A stretch of 63,922 nt of DNA from BD1-7 clade bacterium (GCA_902705835.1 CACSIN010000001.1:628323-692244), one strand, 5' to 3'. Numbered from the stretch's first letter, positions 35,370-44,496 are shown. Numbers and translations are program-made. The notes: generated from the letters alone by a model not told the origin.

Positions 35370-36053
35370 ATGAGCGTATGGAAAAAGCTGGTAACTGCCC
35401 TTAAAGGTGGAGCGAACGAAGCGGCTGAAGCGATTGCTGACGGTCAGGCTCTGCGTATCCTTGATCAGGAAATCCGCGAAGCCAAAGAAGAACTCAAGCG
35501 TTCGGATCACTCCCTGACGCAAATCATGGCCAAACGTAAGTTGGCTGAAGAAAAGGCTAAAAACCTGAACGTTTCGGTGAAGGAATATGAAACCCACGCG
35601 ATCTCGGCTAACGAAAAGGGCGACACTCAGCTCGCCCTCGACTGTGCACAGAAGGTCGTTGATTTGCGTGATCAGATGGACACTGAACAACAATATGTTG
35701 ATCAGTTCACAGCGTCAGAGAAGACTCTGAAGCAGAATATCTCCCAAGCCAAAGCAAACCTGCGCCGTATGGAGCAGCAGGTGGACATGGTTAAAGCGAC
35801 AGAATCTGTTCAGAAGGCACAAGTTGCGGTATCGTCACGTCATATGGGCGCTAACAGCAAGATGAAGACGGCGGCCGAATCTCTGAACCGTATTCAGGAC
35901 AAGCAGAAAGAGCGTCAAGCGCAAATGGAAGCCGCGTCTGAACTGGCGTCTGACGAATCTGGCGGCGAGCTGGAAAAACGTCTGCAAGAAGCCGGTATTG
36001 GTGGCTCTAACGCATCCGCTGATGACGAGCTGGCTCGTATTCTCGGCAAATAA
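35370..36053 (+). CDS. yjfJ: PspA/IM30 family membrane-remodelling protein (YjfJ)
   Basis: The 227-residue protein is nearly all coiled coil, starting with the amphipathic helix MSVWKKLVTALKGGANEAAE and the PspA core ALRILDQEIREAKEELKRS. PspA-type proteins belong to the ESCRT-III superfamily and form filaments that patch damaged inner membranes. The C-terminal GGSNASADDELARILGK resembles other YjfJ proteins. It is the second gene of the operon. A K+ channel follows, suggesting the operon monitors or repairs membrane integrity. Confidence 0.92.
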   Translation: MSVWKKLVTALKGGANEAAEAIADGQALRILDQEIREAKEELKRSDHSLTQIMAKRKLAEEKAKNLNVSVKEYETHAISANEKGDTQLALDCAQKVVDLRDQMDTEQQYVDQFTASEKTLKQNISQAKANLRRMEQQVDMVKATESVQKAQVAVSSRHMGANSKMKTAAESLNRIQDKQKERQAQMEAASELASDESGGELEKRLQEAGIGGSNASADDELARILGK

Positions 36054-36120
36054 CCGAGCATGCGATAGACTCGGCAACTGATTGCCGGGTCTGACTTACT
36101 GAATAACAACAAGGAATCCT

Positions 36121-37173
36121 ATGCCCGTATTGGCAAGGCTTCGGAAGTTGTTTCTGAAGCATTTTATGGACATGCGATGGTACAGCGTTGGGCTGACCAT
36201 CGCATTTTACGTTGTAACTACCTATTTGCTGCTGTGGCTGGTGGGGGAGCGCGCCCTGATTTCCGGGGTGGACTATTTCTATTGGTTGATCGTGACTGCA
36301 TCGACGGTGGGTTATGGCGATTTATCGCCGGTAACGCCGGCAGGCAAACTCATTGTTGCGTTCTTTGTAATCCCCTTTGGCCTAGGTTTATTTGCCTTGG
36401 TAATTGGTCGAATCGCGACGTTTGTTTCATTTCATTGGCGTAAAGGAGTTCAGGGTTTGAAATCACTAAGCCATCACAATCATATTCTGGTTATTGGCTG
36501 GAACGAAAAGCGCACACTCCATCTGCTGCGTTTATTGTTGCGTGAGTCGGCGGCACAAGCTGACGGCCCTAAAATTGCGTTAGCAGTGATGGCCGATATC
36601 ATTAATCCACTGCCTGATGAGATTGGCTTTGTTCGGGTCGAAAGCTTTACCAACGATGCCGATATGGCGCGTGCGGGTTTATCCGCTGCCAGTTGTATCA
36701 TCATTGATAACCCGGATGATGACGTCACGATGACGACCGCACTGTATTGCACTGCCCACAACCCAGACGCCCACACCATTGCGTATTTTCAGCAAGATGG
36801 GTTGGATACATTGCTAAAAAGCCATTGCCCGAATATTGAATGCATGCCATCAGTAGCCGTAGAAATGATGGCTAAATCGGCAATGGATCGGGGCTCGAGT
36901 GTGTTACACCATGAATTACTTAGCGCAGATGAAGGCATGACACAGTTCTCGATGCCATTTCATTTATCATCGCCGGCAACTGTTGAAGCGGTGATGATAG
37001 CGTTGAAAAAACGCTGCAATGCGACACTGATTGGTATCTCATCCAATGGGATTGACTCGATAGCGCTCAACCCCGCTTGGGATGAGCTGATTCAACCACA
37101 ATCGACGCTGTACTATATCGCCGAGCAGCGCATTCGTTTGTCGGCGACAGATTGGAGTGAACTCGATGTTTAA
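36121..37173 (+). CDS. Two-helix potassium channel with RCK/TrkA-N domain
   Basis: In the 350-residue protein a 2-TM pore unit (helices about 20-40 and 75-100) carries the K+ selectivity filter TVGYGD at about residue 62. A cytoplasmic Rossmann RCK domain follows from HILVIGWNEKRTLHLL (about 120), continuing to residue 340. Such channels are gated by ligands bound to the RCK ring. The gene is inserted between yjfJ and yjfK, a position lacking a channel in the E. coli operon, and overlaps yjfK by 8 bp, so it is part of the unit. K+ efflux might report or respond to membrane damage. Confidence 0.93.
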   Translation: MPVLARLRKLFLKHFMDMRWYSVGLTIAFYVVTTYLLLWLVGERALISGVDYFYWLIVTASTVGYGDLSPVTPAGKLIVAFFVIPFGLGLFALVIGRIATFVSFHWRKGVQGLKSLSHHNHILVIGWNEKRTLHLLRLLLRESAAQADGPKIALAVMADIINPLPDEIGFVRVESFTNDADMARAGLSAASCIIIDNPDDDVTMTTALYCTAHNPDAHTIAYFQQDGLDTLLKSHCPNIECMPSVAVEMMAKSAMDRGSSVLHHELLSADEGMTQFSMPFHLSSPATVEAVMIALKKRCNATLIGISSNGIDSIALNPAWDELIQPQSTLYYIAEQRIRLSATDWSELDV

Positions 37174-37813
37174 GAAATTGTTTGGCAAGAAAGACGAATT
37201 ATCCTCCATTACAGCGCCTGAAATTATGGGCTTGCGGTTGGGTGGGGCATTCGAACTGGATGACCTGAAATTACGCCTTATCGAACCTGACCTGATTATC
37301 GAGGGTGCAGCCCGTACGCATCTGATTCAGGCGGTGGGTGAGGTCAAACTTGATGCAACCACTACGGTTTTGCGTTTTTACACCGATGACGATGCGTTTT
37401 TGCAGGTGTTGCTCGACGGCGGGATGACAGAAAACCACATCGCGGATGTTAAACTCTGGTACTTCTATGACACCACCGGCGTTGGTTCGCAAAATGAATG
37501 GGATACCTTACTGAAAACCGGTATTAGTTCGGGTACACGGGATTTGGAAGGCTACACTTTCGAGCGTGTTTGGAATACCACCGGCAGCGATTCGCAGCCG
37601 GTAGCCATGACAGACAAAACCACCGCTGAAGATGGCAGCACTGCGGAGACTGACCAGTTTGCAATGTTGTATGAGCGTCAGATAAAAGACGACTTTTTTG
37701 AATATATGATGGTGGTTGGCGAAGAAAAAATTATTGATAATCGCGCTGACCGCTGCCGTGTGATTAGCACAGGATTTGATATTAACGCCGCCGATATTTC
37801 AATTATCGGTTGA
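37166..37813 (+). CDS. yjfK: YjfK-like DUF2491 protein
   Basis: The 215-residue cytoplasmic protein matches DUF2491: ITAPEIMGLRLGGAFELDDLKLRL at the start and LLKTGISSGTRDLEGYTFERVW, then MLYERQIKDDFFEYMMV. I chose 37166 because GGAG lies 8 nt upstream and the ATG overlaps the channel gene end (ATGTTTAA); the frame start three codons earlier has no ribosome site. Function unknown, conserved with PspA-like YjfJ. Confidence 0.88.
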   Translation: MFKKLFGKKDELSSITAPEIMGLRLGGAFELDDLKLRLIEPDLIIEGAARTHLIQAVGEVKLDATTTVLRFYTDDDAFLQVLLDGGMTENHIADVKLWYFYDTTGVGSQNEWDTLLKTGISSGTRDLEGYTFERVWNTTGSDSQPVAMTDKTTAEDGSTAETDQFAMLYERQIKDDFFEYMMVVGEEKIIDNRADRCRVISTGFDINAADISIIG

Positions 37814-37931
37814 TGTTAACGGATTGCCTCTGGCTTACCCTATGGCGATTGCCTACGATCAGTAAACATAGGGTTTGTATGCGAGACGGCCGCACAATAA
37901 CAACGATTAACTTAACCCGAAGAGGAAACTC

Positions 37932-38348
37932 ATGGACGCTATTACCCATTCTCTGAGCGGTCTGCTCAGTTTTGCCATTTATTTCGCTGTCAGCATGGCG
38001 CTATTGATCGCTTTTAAGTTTATTTATAGCCTGATCACGCCACACGATGAATGGAAACTGGTTAAAGATGAGCAGAATCAAGCTGCCGCAATTGGTTTTG
38101 TCGGTGCTATCATCGGTTTTGCATTGGCTGTTGCCAGTGCGGCTTCTAACTCTGTGTCACTGGTCGATTTTGTGATCTGGGGTGTCGTAGCGCTGATTGC
38201 ACAGGTATTTGCTTTCTTGCTGGTTCGATTTATGTTCATGCCAAGAATCGTCCAACGTATTACTGACAATGAAATCTCTGCAGGTATTATGCTTGGCGGG
38301 ATATCTGTCGCTGTCGGTTTGCTTAATGCCGCTTGTATGACCTACTGA
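37932..38348 (+). CDS. yjfL: YjfL-like DUF350 membrane protein
   Basis: The 138-residue inner-membrane protein has four predicted helices (about 10-32, 52-72, 80-106 and 115-136), with the DUF350 landmarks AIGFVGAIIGFALAVASAA and ISAGIMLGGISVAVGLLNAA. DUF350 proteins accompany PspA and ATP-grasp genes in many genomes. It probably forms the membrane anchor of the system. The gap to yjfK is about 118 bp and AGAGG precedes the ATG. Confidence 0.9.
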   Translation: MDAITHSLSGLLSFAIYFAVSMALLIAFKFIYSLITPHDEWKLVKDEQNQAAAIGFVGAIIGFALAVASAASNSVSLVDFVIWGVVALIAQVFAFLLVRFMFMPRIVQRITDNEISAGIMLGGISVAVGLLNAACMTY

Positions 38349-38362
38349 GCGGAGTAATGACA

Positions 38363-38965
38363 ATGAAACGAAGCAAATCGATTAATCTTCAACGGATGCG
38401 AAAAACAGCGACGCCGTTGGCAACGGGCGTTGCAGCGACGACACTTGTCGCTTGTGGCGGTGGTCAGGAAGCTGAAGTCTTTGCCAATGTTGAGCAGTGC
38501 ACGGATGCCCACCCTGAGCTGCGTTCGCAATGTGAGACTGCGTACGAAAAAGCGCTACAGCAAGCGGCAGATAGTGGGCCGAAGTACAGCAGCATGTACG
38601 ATTGCTCGGCAGATTTCGGTAACGACAACTGCAGGTCGTATCAACACGGTTCGAGTAACTGGTTTGTTCCGGCGATGGGGGGGTTTTTGTTTGCCCAAGC
38701 GATCGATAATCGCAGGCATTATCACTCGTCACCGGTGTATACCTCGTATTCTCGTTATTCTCCGTACTACGGTCGCTGGAGCACTGTCGATGGGCGTGAC
38801 TATGGCCGCGCGCGTTATGGCAGCAAAGTGCGTGTGGGTAATGATACCTTTAAACCCAAACCCAAAGTGACGCGTACGATAAGCCGTGGCGGTTTTGGTT
38901 CCAGTGTATCGGCCAAATCCAGCTGGGGTGGTTCACGTTCTTCCCGCGGCGGTTGGGGCGGCTAA
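38363..38965 (+). CDS. yjfM: YjfM-like DUF1190 lipoprotein
   Basis: The 200-residue protein has a long signal region ending in a lipobox-like LVACGGG (Cys about 32), matching DUF1190. The mature part has FANVEQCTDAHPELRSQCE, a Tyr/Ser-rich middle and a Gly/Ser/Arg-rich C-terminus with repeated SRGGWGG-like units. E. coli YjfM has the same architecture. GGAG 8 nt before 38363 decides the start over two earlier ATGs. The positively charged Gly-rich tail is probably periplasmic and might be a substrate for the downstream ATP-grasp ligase, which is inference. Confidence 0.85.
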   Translation: MKRSKSINLQRMRKTATPLATGVAATTLVACGGGQEAEVFANVEQCTDAHPELRSQCETAYEKALQQAADSGPKYSSMYDCSADFGNDNCRSYQHGSSNWFVPAMGGFLFAQAIDNRRHYHSSPVYTSYSRYSPYYGRWSTVDGRDYGRARYGSKVRVGNDTFKPKPKVTRTISRGGFGSSVSAKSSWGGSRSSRGGWGG

Positions 38966-38982
38966 TCAGAGGCAATTGACAC

Positions 38983-40164
38983 GTGTTTCGCTGTAGCATT
39001 GACCCGCGCCCTGATTGGCAACAGAAAGCCGATGAATTCGGCTTTCGATTTCACACCATGTATGGCGAAACCTACTGGGATGAAACCGCCTATTATCAAT
39101 TCTCTTTGCGTCAGATCGAAGATGACCTTGAAGCCCCGACTGAAGCCCTGCACCAAATGTGCTTGGCGGCAGCGGAGAAGGTCATTGCTGATGAGCAATG
39201 GATGCAGCGTTTCTGTATTCCGGAGCAGCACTGGGACTTTGTGCGCGATAGCTGGCTAAATCGCGACCCATGCCTTTATTCGCGGTTGGACCTTGCCTAT
39301 AACGGCAAAGGGCCAGCAAAAATGTATGAAAACAACGCCGATACGCCGACCAGTTTATATGAAACCGGCTTCTGGCAGTGGTTATGGCTCGAAGAGCAAG
39401 TTAAGGCAGGCCGTTTACCACGGCAGTGTGATCAGTTTAATTCGCTGCAAGAGAAACTGGTACAGCGGTTTCGGGTGTTGCAATCGCGCCTGCAGCAATC
39501 TGGTGACAGCCAAATGCTGCATTTCTCGTGTTGTAAAGACACCGAGGAAGACCGCGGCACCGTTCAATATCTGCAAGATTGTGCAGCCGAAGCCGGCTTT
39601 GATGACAAGTTTGTCTATGTTGAAGATATTGGCCTTGGAGAAAAGGGCCACTATACCGATACTGACGATGTGGTGATTGACCAGATTTTTAAACTCTACC
39701 CGTGGGAATTCATGCTGCGTGAAGACTACGCGCAACATCTGGCCACAGCCTCGACCCGCTGGCTAGAGCCACCCTGGAAGGCTATTCTGTCTAACAAGGC
39801 CTTATTACCGCTCTTATGGGAAATGTTCCCCGGGCATCCGAATTTACTCGAAAGCTATTTCGAAGACGATGCCAAAGGCGTGTCACTCAGTCGGCATGTG
39901 CGTAAACCGGTATTTGCACGTGAAGGCGCGAATGTGTCTATCCATGTTGACGGTGAAACGCTGGAACAATCGGATGGGCCCTATGGCGATGAAGGGTTTA
40001 TCATCCAGGCCTATCACCCATTACCGCGATTTGGCGACAATTACACGCTGATCGGCAGCTGGTTGATAAACGATGAAGCCGCAGGGATTTCCGTGCGTGA
40101 GGACAGCTCACGGATTACCCAGGATCTATCGCGTTATCTGCCGCATGTAATACTTGATATCTAA
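38983..40164 (+). CDS. yjfC: Glutathionylspermidine-synthase-like ATP-grasp ligase (YjfC)
   Basis: The 393-residue protein matches E. coli YjfC across its length: [29 protein letters not shown] equivalent ([19 protein letters not shown]), [43 protein letters not shown] and the ATP-site [15 protein letters not shown]. The fold is the ATP-grasp C-terminal half of glutathionylspermidine synthase, which makes amide bonds to spermidine or similar amines. The amidase half is absent. The start is GTG at 38983 with AGAGG 11 nt upstream. It is the last gene of the operon. The acceptor is unknown. Confidence 0.93.
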   Translation: MFRCSIDPRPDWQQKADEFGFRFHTMYGETYWDETAYYQFSLRQIEDDLEAPTEALHQMCLAAAEKVIADEQWMQRFCIPEQHWDFVRDSWLNRDPCLYSRLDLAYNGKGPAKMYENNADTPTSLYETGFWQWLWLEEQVKAGRLPRQCDQFNSLQEKLVQRFRVLQSRLQQSGDSQMLHFSCCKDTEEDRGTVQYLQDCAAEAGFDDKFVYVEDIGLGEKGHYTDTDDVVIDQIFKLYPWEFMLREDYAQHLATASTRWLEPPWKAILSNKALLPLLWEMFPGHPNLLESYFEDDAKGVSLSRHVRKPVFAREGANVSIHVDGETLEQSDGPYGDEGFIIQAYHPLPRFGDNYTLIGSWLINDEAAGISVREDSSRITQDLSRYLPHVILDI

Positions 40165-40226
40165 GTAGTGAGATAGAAGACCGTGCGAATATAAACGACA
40201 ACTCAGCGCATATTTGAGGGCAAGCG

Positions 40227-40652
40227 ATGAAAGATATTCATCAGTGGTTTGCAGAATATAGTGATAGCCATCAAAACGATTTGAATGAAAAAATCCATTG
40301 GCTATGTGTGCCGGCCATTATGTTCGCCATTCTTGGTATACTTTGGATATTAACCCCATTAATACTGGCGTTGGTCATCGCTGCAGTACTGGTGTTTTAC
40401 CTGCGTCTGTCGCCGCAACTGACGTATGGCATGGCGATAGTCGTGTCTGGCATGTTTATTTTGGCACTGATTCTTCGACCTATTTTGTTACCACTGTGTA
40501 TTACCGTCTTTGTACTTGCATGGATTGGCCAATTCTATGGGCATCATGTCGAAGGAAAAAAGCCGACTTTTTTCAAGGATCTGCAGTTTTTGTTGATTGG
40601 CCCGTTATGGGTGCTGAGCGCTGTATTTAAAAAGCTGGGTATCAAATATTAG
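40227..40652 (+). CDS. Mpo1-like (DUF962) membrane protein
   Basis: The 141-residue protein matches DUF962/Mpo1-like, related to yeast Mpo1, a fatty-acid alpha-oxidation dioxygenase. Conserved are YSDSHQNDLNEKIHWLCVP near the N-terminus and WIGQFYGHHVEGKKPTFFKD plus LLIGPLWVL at the C-terminus, with the His residues proposed to bind iron. Three or four membrane helices lie between. It follows yjfC by about 60 bp and may be read from the same transcript, though no link in function is evident. Confidence 0.85.
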   Translation: MKDIHQWFAEYSDSHQNDLNEKIHWLCVPAIMFAILGILWILTPLILALVIAAVLVFYLRLSPQLTYGMAIVVSGMFILALILRPILLPLCITVFVLAWIGQFYGHHVEGKKPTFFKDLQFLLIGPLWVLSAVFKKLGIKY

Positions 40653-40818
40653 TGGCACCCTTGCGTTTAATGCGCAAGCGGTATCATGTTTGTCGATGCC
40701 GAATAAAACATCGTTATCTACGTTTGTCTTAGTTAGTGTGCCGCTTGTCCTTCCCCAATAAAAAATTGTATTTTTAACATTGAATTCATATTTTTTATCT
40801 CCATTTATACAGTAAGAG

Positions 40819-40880
40819 CAGCGAAGACTCAGAAGGGTTTCGCTGGTTTTTACTTGTATTGCTTCCTTAGGAGAATATGA
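40819..40880 (+). promoter_or_regulatory. Candidate ROSE-type RNA thermometer in the hsp20 leader
   Basis: A 7-bp stem (CAGCGAA at 40819, TTCGCTG at 40839) is followed by TTGCTTCCTTAGGAG at 40859-40873. The AGGAG is the ribosome site of the Hsp20 gene and the preceding UUGCU-UCCU can pair with it. A UUGCU-type segment facing the ribosome site is the conserved feature of ROSE thermometers in small heat-shock genes. The loop would be very short, so the fold must be tested. Confidence 0.4.
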
Positions 40881-40881
40881 A

Positions 40882-41331
40882 ATGAATGCAATTGACCTTA
40901 CCCCACTTTATCGTAATAGCATCGGCTACGATCGTTTTGCTAACCTGCTAAATACCGCTTTAACTGCGGAGTCTAGTGGCAATGGCTACCCACCTTACAA
41001 TATCGAAACGCTCGGCGAAAATCGCTATACCATTACGGTTGCCGTTGCTGGTTTTGAAGAATCCGAATTAGAAATTTTTGTTGAAAAAGGCGTTCTTGCG
41101 GTGCGCGGTAAAAAGCAAAAAGAAAATGGGAAAAAATATTTACATCAAGGTATCGCGTATCGGAGTTTTGAGCGGAAATTCAATCTTGCTGAATACGTTG
41201 AAGTAACCGATGCTGGTTTGAAAAATGGCTTGTTGACGGTGCACCTAAAAAAAGAACTTCCTGAAGCTATGAGGCCTCGGACTGTTAAAATTAATGGCAA
41301 TGCAGCAAACGTCGATAGTTTGACGAATTGA
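40882..41331 (+). CDS. Small heat-shock protein Hsp20 (IbpA-like)
   Basis: The 149-residue protein is an Hsp20/alpha-crystallin chaperone similar to IbpA: MNAIDLTPLYRNSIGYDRFAN at the start (landmark), then PPYNIETLGENRYTITVAVAGF, the alpha-crystallin core (about 40-130) and GLLTVHLKKELPE. It binds unfolding proteins without ATP. It has its own terminator at 41439-41463 and a leader that may fold as a thermometer, so it is likely heat-induced. Confidence 0.95.
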   Translation: MNAIDLTPLYRNSIGYDRFANLLNTALTAESSGNGYPPYNIETLGENRYTITVAVAGFEESELEIFVEKGVLAVRGKKQKENGKKYLHQGIAYRSFERKFNLAEYVEVTDAGLKNGLLTVHLKKELPEAMRPRTVKINGNAANVDSLTN

Positions 41332-41438
41332 TTTGAGCGGTTTTACTCAACCGTTGATAGCGATGACTACCTGCATGAAGCCAGTGGTTTGGGTTGATGC
41401 CCCAGCGGTCTATCTGATCAACACACATTAAATGCTAT

Positions 41439-41463
41439 AAGGCTCCTTGGGGGCCTTTTTTTG
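41439..41463 (+). terminator. Intrinsic terminator of hsp20
   Basis: AAGGCTCC pairs with GGGGCCTT and is followed by six further T residues. It lies about 110 bp past the stop at 41331. The rest of the 340-bp gap to the GNAT gene shows nothing convincing. Confidence 0.85.
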
Positions 41464-41669
41464 TGGTGGGGAATTCACCGGTGGTCTGCTGTGTCCAAGC
41501 ATCATGTGTATTTACTGATACGCTTAAGTTAAGGAGCACTTGAATCTGCGCTGGCTTTGAGTGTCACAAAGGTTCGATCGAACCGCAGTGATTAGGCTCC
41601 TGTCTTACCGTCGACGTTGCATGTTGTTGGGTGATGTAGGTTGATCGCAGACCGGCCACCGGAGGCTGT

Positions 41670-42413
41670 ATGCCGCAAACACTTGAAAGTGCCAATATCA
41701 ATAATTTGATCCGGCTTTGGCAAAGCATGGGTGCCAGTGCTTGGCCTGATAAACGCTGGCGTCAGTCAGATAGTTGGCCGTTTCGATTATTTCCTGTGGA
41801 TGTTGATCAATATGACCCGGAGGGGTGGCATCCCGAACACGTGCGCCACGCCGATCGTGTGATACTGCCGGTATTCGAGCCCTGGTACCGCAGTGAAGCG
41901 TTTCAACAAAGGTTGCAGCAGACAGGTTGGCAGGTGGCGTTTCGCCAGATCGCCATGGTGGCCCCTCTGAAACACGCCGATCCGTCTTTTCGCCTCGCCG
42001 ATAAACCCATGGAAATCTTAGAACCATCAACAAAGGGCGATTGCAGAGATTGGACAGCGGCTTGCAGTGAGGCGTTTCGTTATTGGGTAGATACCGTCGT
42101 TATTGAACGTTTACAGCGTGACCCAGCAGTGACGTTATTGATGGGTCGGTTGGATGACAAGGTGATTGCAACGGCATTAATTTACCAAACGGGGGGTATA
42201 TTAGGTGTGCATCAGGTTGGCGTTGTTCCGGCATTTCAAGCTCAGGGGTATGGCCAACAAATGATGAAGGCGGTCATGCAGCGTTGCTTGATTCTGCCTG
42301 AGGCACGTTATGTTACGTTACAGGCTGCCGAAGCCGCGGTGCCTCTGTATGAAAAACTGAAGTTCGAAAAACAGTTTCTCATTCACTGTTACCAGCCAAT
42401 ACCAGACGCCTAA
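41670..42413 (+). CDS. GNAT-family acetyltransferase
   Basis: The 247-residue protein has a C-terminal GNAT domain (about 130-235). Its acetyl-CoA binding motif is HQVGVVPAFQAQGYGQQMM, the usual Q/RxxGxG/A loop, and it ends with AAVPLYEKLKFEKQ. The N-terminal 120 residues are not recognised and may contact the substrate. The substrate is unknown. GGAGG precedes the ATG at 41670. It is convergent with the GPx gene with no gap, so their ends abut. Confidence 0.82.
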   Translation: MPQTLESANINNLIRLWQSMGASAWPDKRWRQSDSWPFRLFPVDVDQYDPEGWHPEHVRHADRVILPVFEPWYRSEAFQQRLQQTGWQVAFRQIAMVAPLKHADPSFRLADKPMEILEPSTKGDCRDWTAACSEAFRYWVDTVVIERLQRDPAVTLLMGRLDDKVIATALIYQTGGILGVHQVGVVPAFQAQGYGQQMMKAVMQRCLILPEARYVTLQAAEAAVPLYEKLKFEKQFLIHCYQPIPDA

Positions 42414-43001
42414 TTACGAGTTAGGCTCAACAAGCGATTGTTCAATGGCCTGCTTGAGGTCAAGGCTGTCAGGGCGGGTGCCACTGTTAAAGTGCTGAAT
42501 AGACTCGCCGTCGGCACTGATCACGTATTTGTTGAAATTCCACGCGGGTTGACGTGATTTTTCCGCCAATTGTTGAAATACCGGCTGGGCCTTGCTGCCT
42601 TTAACAGGAGCTAGCTCAAGCATCACAAAGGTGACACCATAATTGCGGTAGCAAACATCTGCCGTTTTAGCGCTGTCGTCGTCTTCCTGATTGAAACTGT
42701 CGGAAGGAAACCCCAGTACCACCAAACCTCGTGGCGCATATGTTGTATGAAGGCTTTCCAAACCACTGAACTGTCGTGTGTAACCACAATAACTGGCGGT
42801 GTTGACAACCAAGACGGGTTTTCCTGCGGTTAGCGCACACAAGTCGACGGATTCGCCTGTGTGCAATTGTTTCGCCGGTGCTTTAAACATCGCTGTGCAT
42901 GCAGGCGTGGTTGCGCTTGCCATCTGACTTAACATAACCAGAGACAGTAGAGCCCCGACAACAAAGGTGGCCTGAAAGAGGCGGAAGAGGGTGATAGGCA
43001 T
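42414..43001 (-). CDS. Secreted glutathione-peroxidase-like protein
   Basis: The 195-residue protein has a signal peptide (about 1-30) and a GPx/thioredoxin fold. Peroxidatic Cys72 is in NTASYCGYTRQ, followed by LGFPSDSFNQED with the family Gln/Asn and the AWNFNKYV Trp. Periplasmic GPx proteins reduce hydroperoxides with thioredoxin-type donors. It contains additional cysteines (Cys35, Cys55) that may form structural or resolving disulfides. It is a single gene. Confidence 0.88.
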   Translation of the reverse strand: MPITLFRLFQATFVVGALLSLVMLSQMASATTPACTAMFKAPAKQLHTGESVDLCALTAGKPVLVVNTASYCGYTRQFSGLESLHTTYAPRGLVVLGFPSDSFNQEDDDSAKTADVCYRNYGVTFVMLELAPVKGSKAQPVFQQLAEKSRQPAWNFNKYVISADGESIQHFNSGTRPDSLDLKQAIEQSLVEPNS

Positions 43002-43132
43002 GCGTATTACTCCATGTAGCTAGTGGCATTGGGCTCACTAACTCTTTACGCGTAAGATCCGGTTTTCGATGACCCCGAATATCTCTGGGTAACGTATACC
43101 CTGTGTCATCCTTAATTTGTGAGGGGCACATC

Positions 43133-43570
43133 ATGTATCCATTAACAGTGTTTGTCGATAGTCGTTGCCCACTTTGCCAGTGGGAAATGCGGCATTTACG
43201 GCGGGCTGATCATCAGAGAATGATCTGTATTCAGGATCTTTTTACTAAAGAGATGGCGACAGACTGGCCTGAGGTAGACCTCGATGCAGCGGTGAAGACC
43301 TTGTTAGTTATCGATAGTGAAGGGTGTCGTTATTGGGGGTTGGATGCGACGCATCAATTGTGGTCGGCTGTAGGGCGTGGGTATCTGACAGCTTGGTTGC
43401 GTTGGCCGGGCCTTCGGTGGTTTGCAGATCGTGGTTATCGATGGTTTGCCCGGCATCGGTTCTTCATTTCTTGGATGCTTAAGGGCACGCGACGGTGCTT
43501 TTGCGTAGGTAGCGATCAATCACCAAAGGGGGTGAACGAATCAGAATCCACAGATAGCAGTGGGGTCTGA
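43133..43570 (+). CDS. DCC-family thiol-disulfide oxidoreductase
   Basis: The 145-residue protein is a DCC (DUF393) thioredoxin-fold protein. It begins YPLTVFVDSRCPLCQWEM with a CxxC motif (Cys-Pro-Leu-Cys), where most relatives have DGVCPLC. The family is named for the DxxCxxC signature. The start at 43133 has GAGGGG upstream; the longer frame at 43103 does not. Its 3' end overlaps the convergent DUF2452 gene by 55 bp. Redox partner unknown. Confidence 0.8.
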   Translation: MYPLTVFVDSRCPLCQWEMRHLRRADHQRMICIQDLFTKEMATDWPEVDLDAAVKTLLVIDSEGCRYWGLDATHQLWSAVGRGYLTAWLRWPGLRWFADRGYRWFARHRFFISWMLKGTRRCFCVGSDQSPKGVNESESTDSSGV

Positions 43571-44109
43571 GGCAGCATCGCTAGCCATTGACGGCTGCCG
43601 GATTTCAGGTGTTTAACGTTACTGCTAAGAATGACGGATTTGGATAATCCGGCCGCGGCGAGTCGTGCATAAAAGGGCAATTGCTCGGCGTAGACCGGTA
43701 GTTGTTCTTCGAATGCCTGGTCTTGGTCGAGCCAGTCGAAAAAGTCGGTGTGAAATCGCTGCAAAGCGCCTTTTAAGGCGGGGGTGGCAAGTGCGTCAGG
43801 CTGTATATCAAGGCTCCAAGTCATATCATTGAGTAATTCACAGCGTCCTAAACAATGGCCCAAACGCGGGTTTTCCGTGGGGGCGATTAAGCTTAAATGC
43901 CAACGCTCGTTATTGAGATACAGCCAGTAGGTGTTGCCTTTTACCGGTTTGAAGCGGAAATGGGCGCTAAGCACTAACAACGATACATAGTATTGCTGAA
44001 CCATATGCTGCGGCGTTTTGCGCATGGTTACTTGAGGTTGGGCAGATTGCCATGCACCGATAACCGGTGTCTGGCCTTTGCCTTGAGGGTTTGCTGGGCG
44101 CAGAGTCAT
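43516..44109 (-). CDS. DUF2452 family protein
   Basis: The 197-residue protein begins MTLRPANPQGKGQTPVIGAW, the DUF2452 N-terminal signature, followed by SAHFRFKPVKGNTYWLYL and LIAPTENPRLGHCLGRCEL. The function is unknown. I chose 44109 because the family N-terminus begins there; the longer frame to 44184 carries 25 non-conserved codons. The last 55 bp overlap the 3' end of the DCC gene on the other strand. Confidence 0.8.
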   Translation of the reverse strand: MTLRPANPQGKGQTPVIGAWQSAQPQVTMRKTPQHMVQQYYVSLLVLSAHFRFKPVKGNTYWLYLNNERWHLSLIAPTENPRLGHCLGRCELLNDMTWSLDIQPDALATPALKGALQRFHTDFFDWLDQDQAFEEQLPVYAEQLPFYARLAAAGLSKSVILSSNVKHLKSGSRQWLAMLPQTPLLSVDSDSFTPFGD

Positions 44110-44213
44110 AGGGTGTGGTTGCTGCTTATTTGATTGAGGTATAATGCCGACTTGTCTTGCGGCGTAGTTGCACAAGATAAACATTATTACGTGAGTGTTT
44201 TAAGGTGAGACCA

Positions 44214-44408
44214 GTGAAACTGAAAATAATAACAGCGCTTTTAGCATGTTTATTGGTGGTAATGGTTGTTCTGGCTCCGGCTGCGGTGTCGACGATTGTG
44301 GGCGGCCCGCTGCTCGTTGCGGTTATTTTGATGACCAAAGCCTGCATTGGTTTGTCGGTGATGGCGACACAAGCTGAAAATCATCAAGGTGCAGATACCC
44401 TGATTTAA
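44214..44408 (+). CDS. Small two-helix membrane protein, hypothetical
   Basis: A 64-residue product begins with GTG at 44214, eight bases after AAGGTGAG, giving MKLKIITALLACLLVVMVVL as a first membrane helix and a second helix over IVGGPLLVAVILMTKACIGL. The family is unrecognised. It lies convergent to the CsrB-like RNA, about 100 bp from its terminator. It is short, so a chance frame cannot be excluded, although the ribosome site and membrane pattern support it. Confidence 0.45.
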   Translation: MKLKIITALLACLLVVMVVLAPAAVSTIVGGPLLVAVILMTKACIGLSVMATQAENHQGADTLI

Positions 44409-44496
44409 TAGGGCATTGGCTGATGTCCGGTTGCCTGTTGGCAGGGCCGTCTTGTAGGCGATTGCGATCGAAGCATGATCTAAAATACAAAACAAA

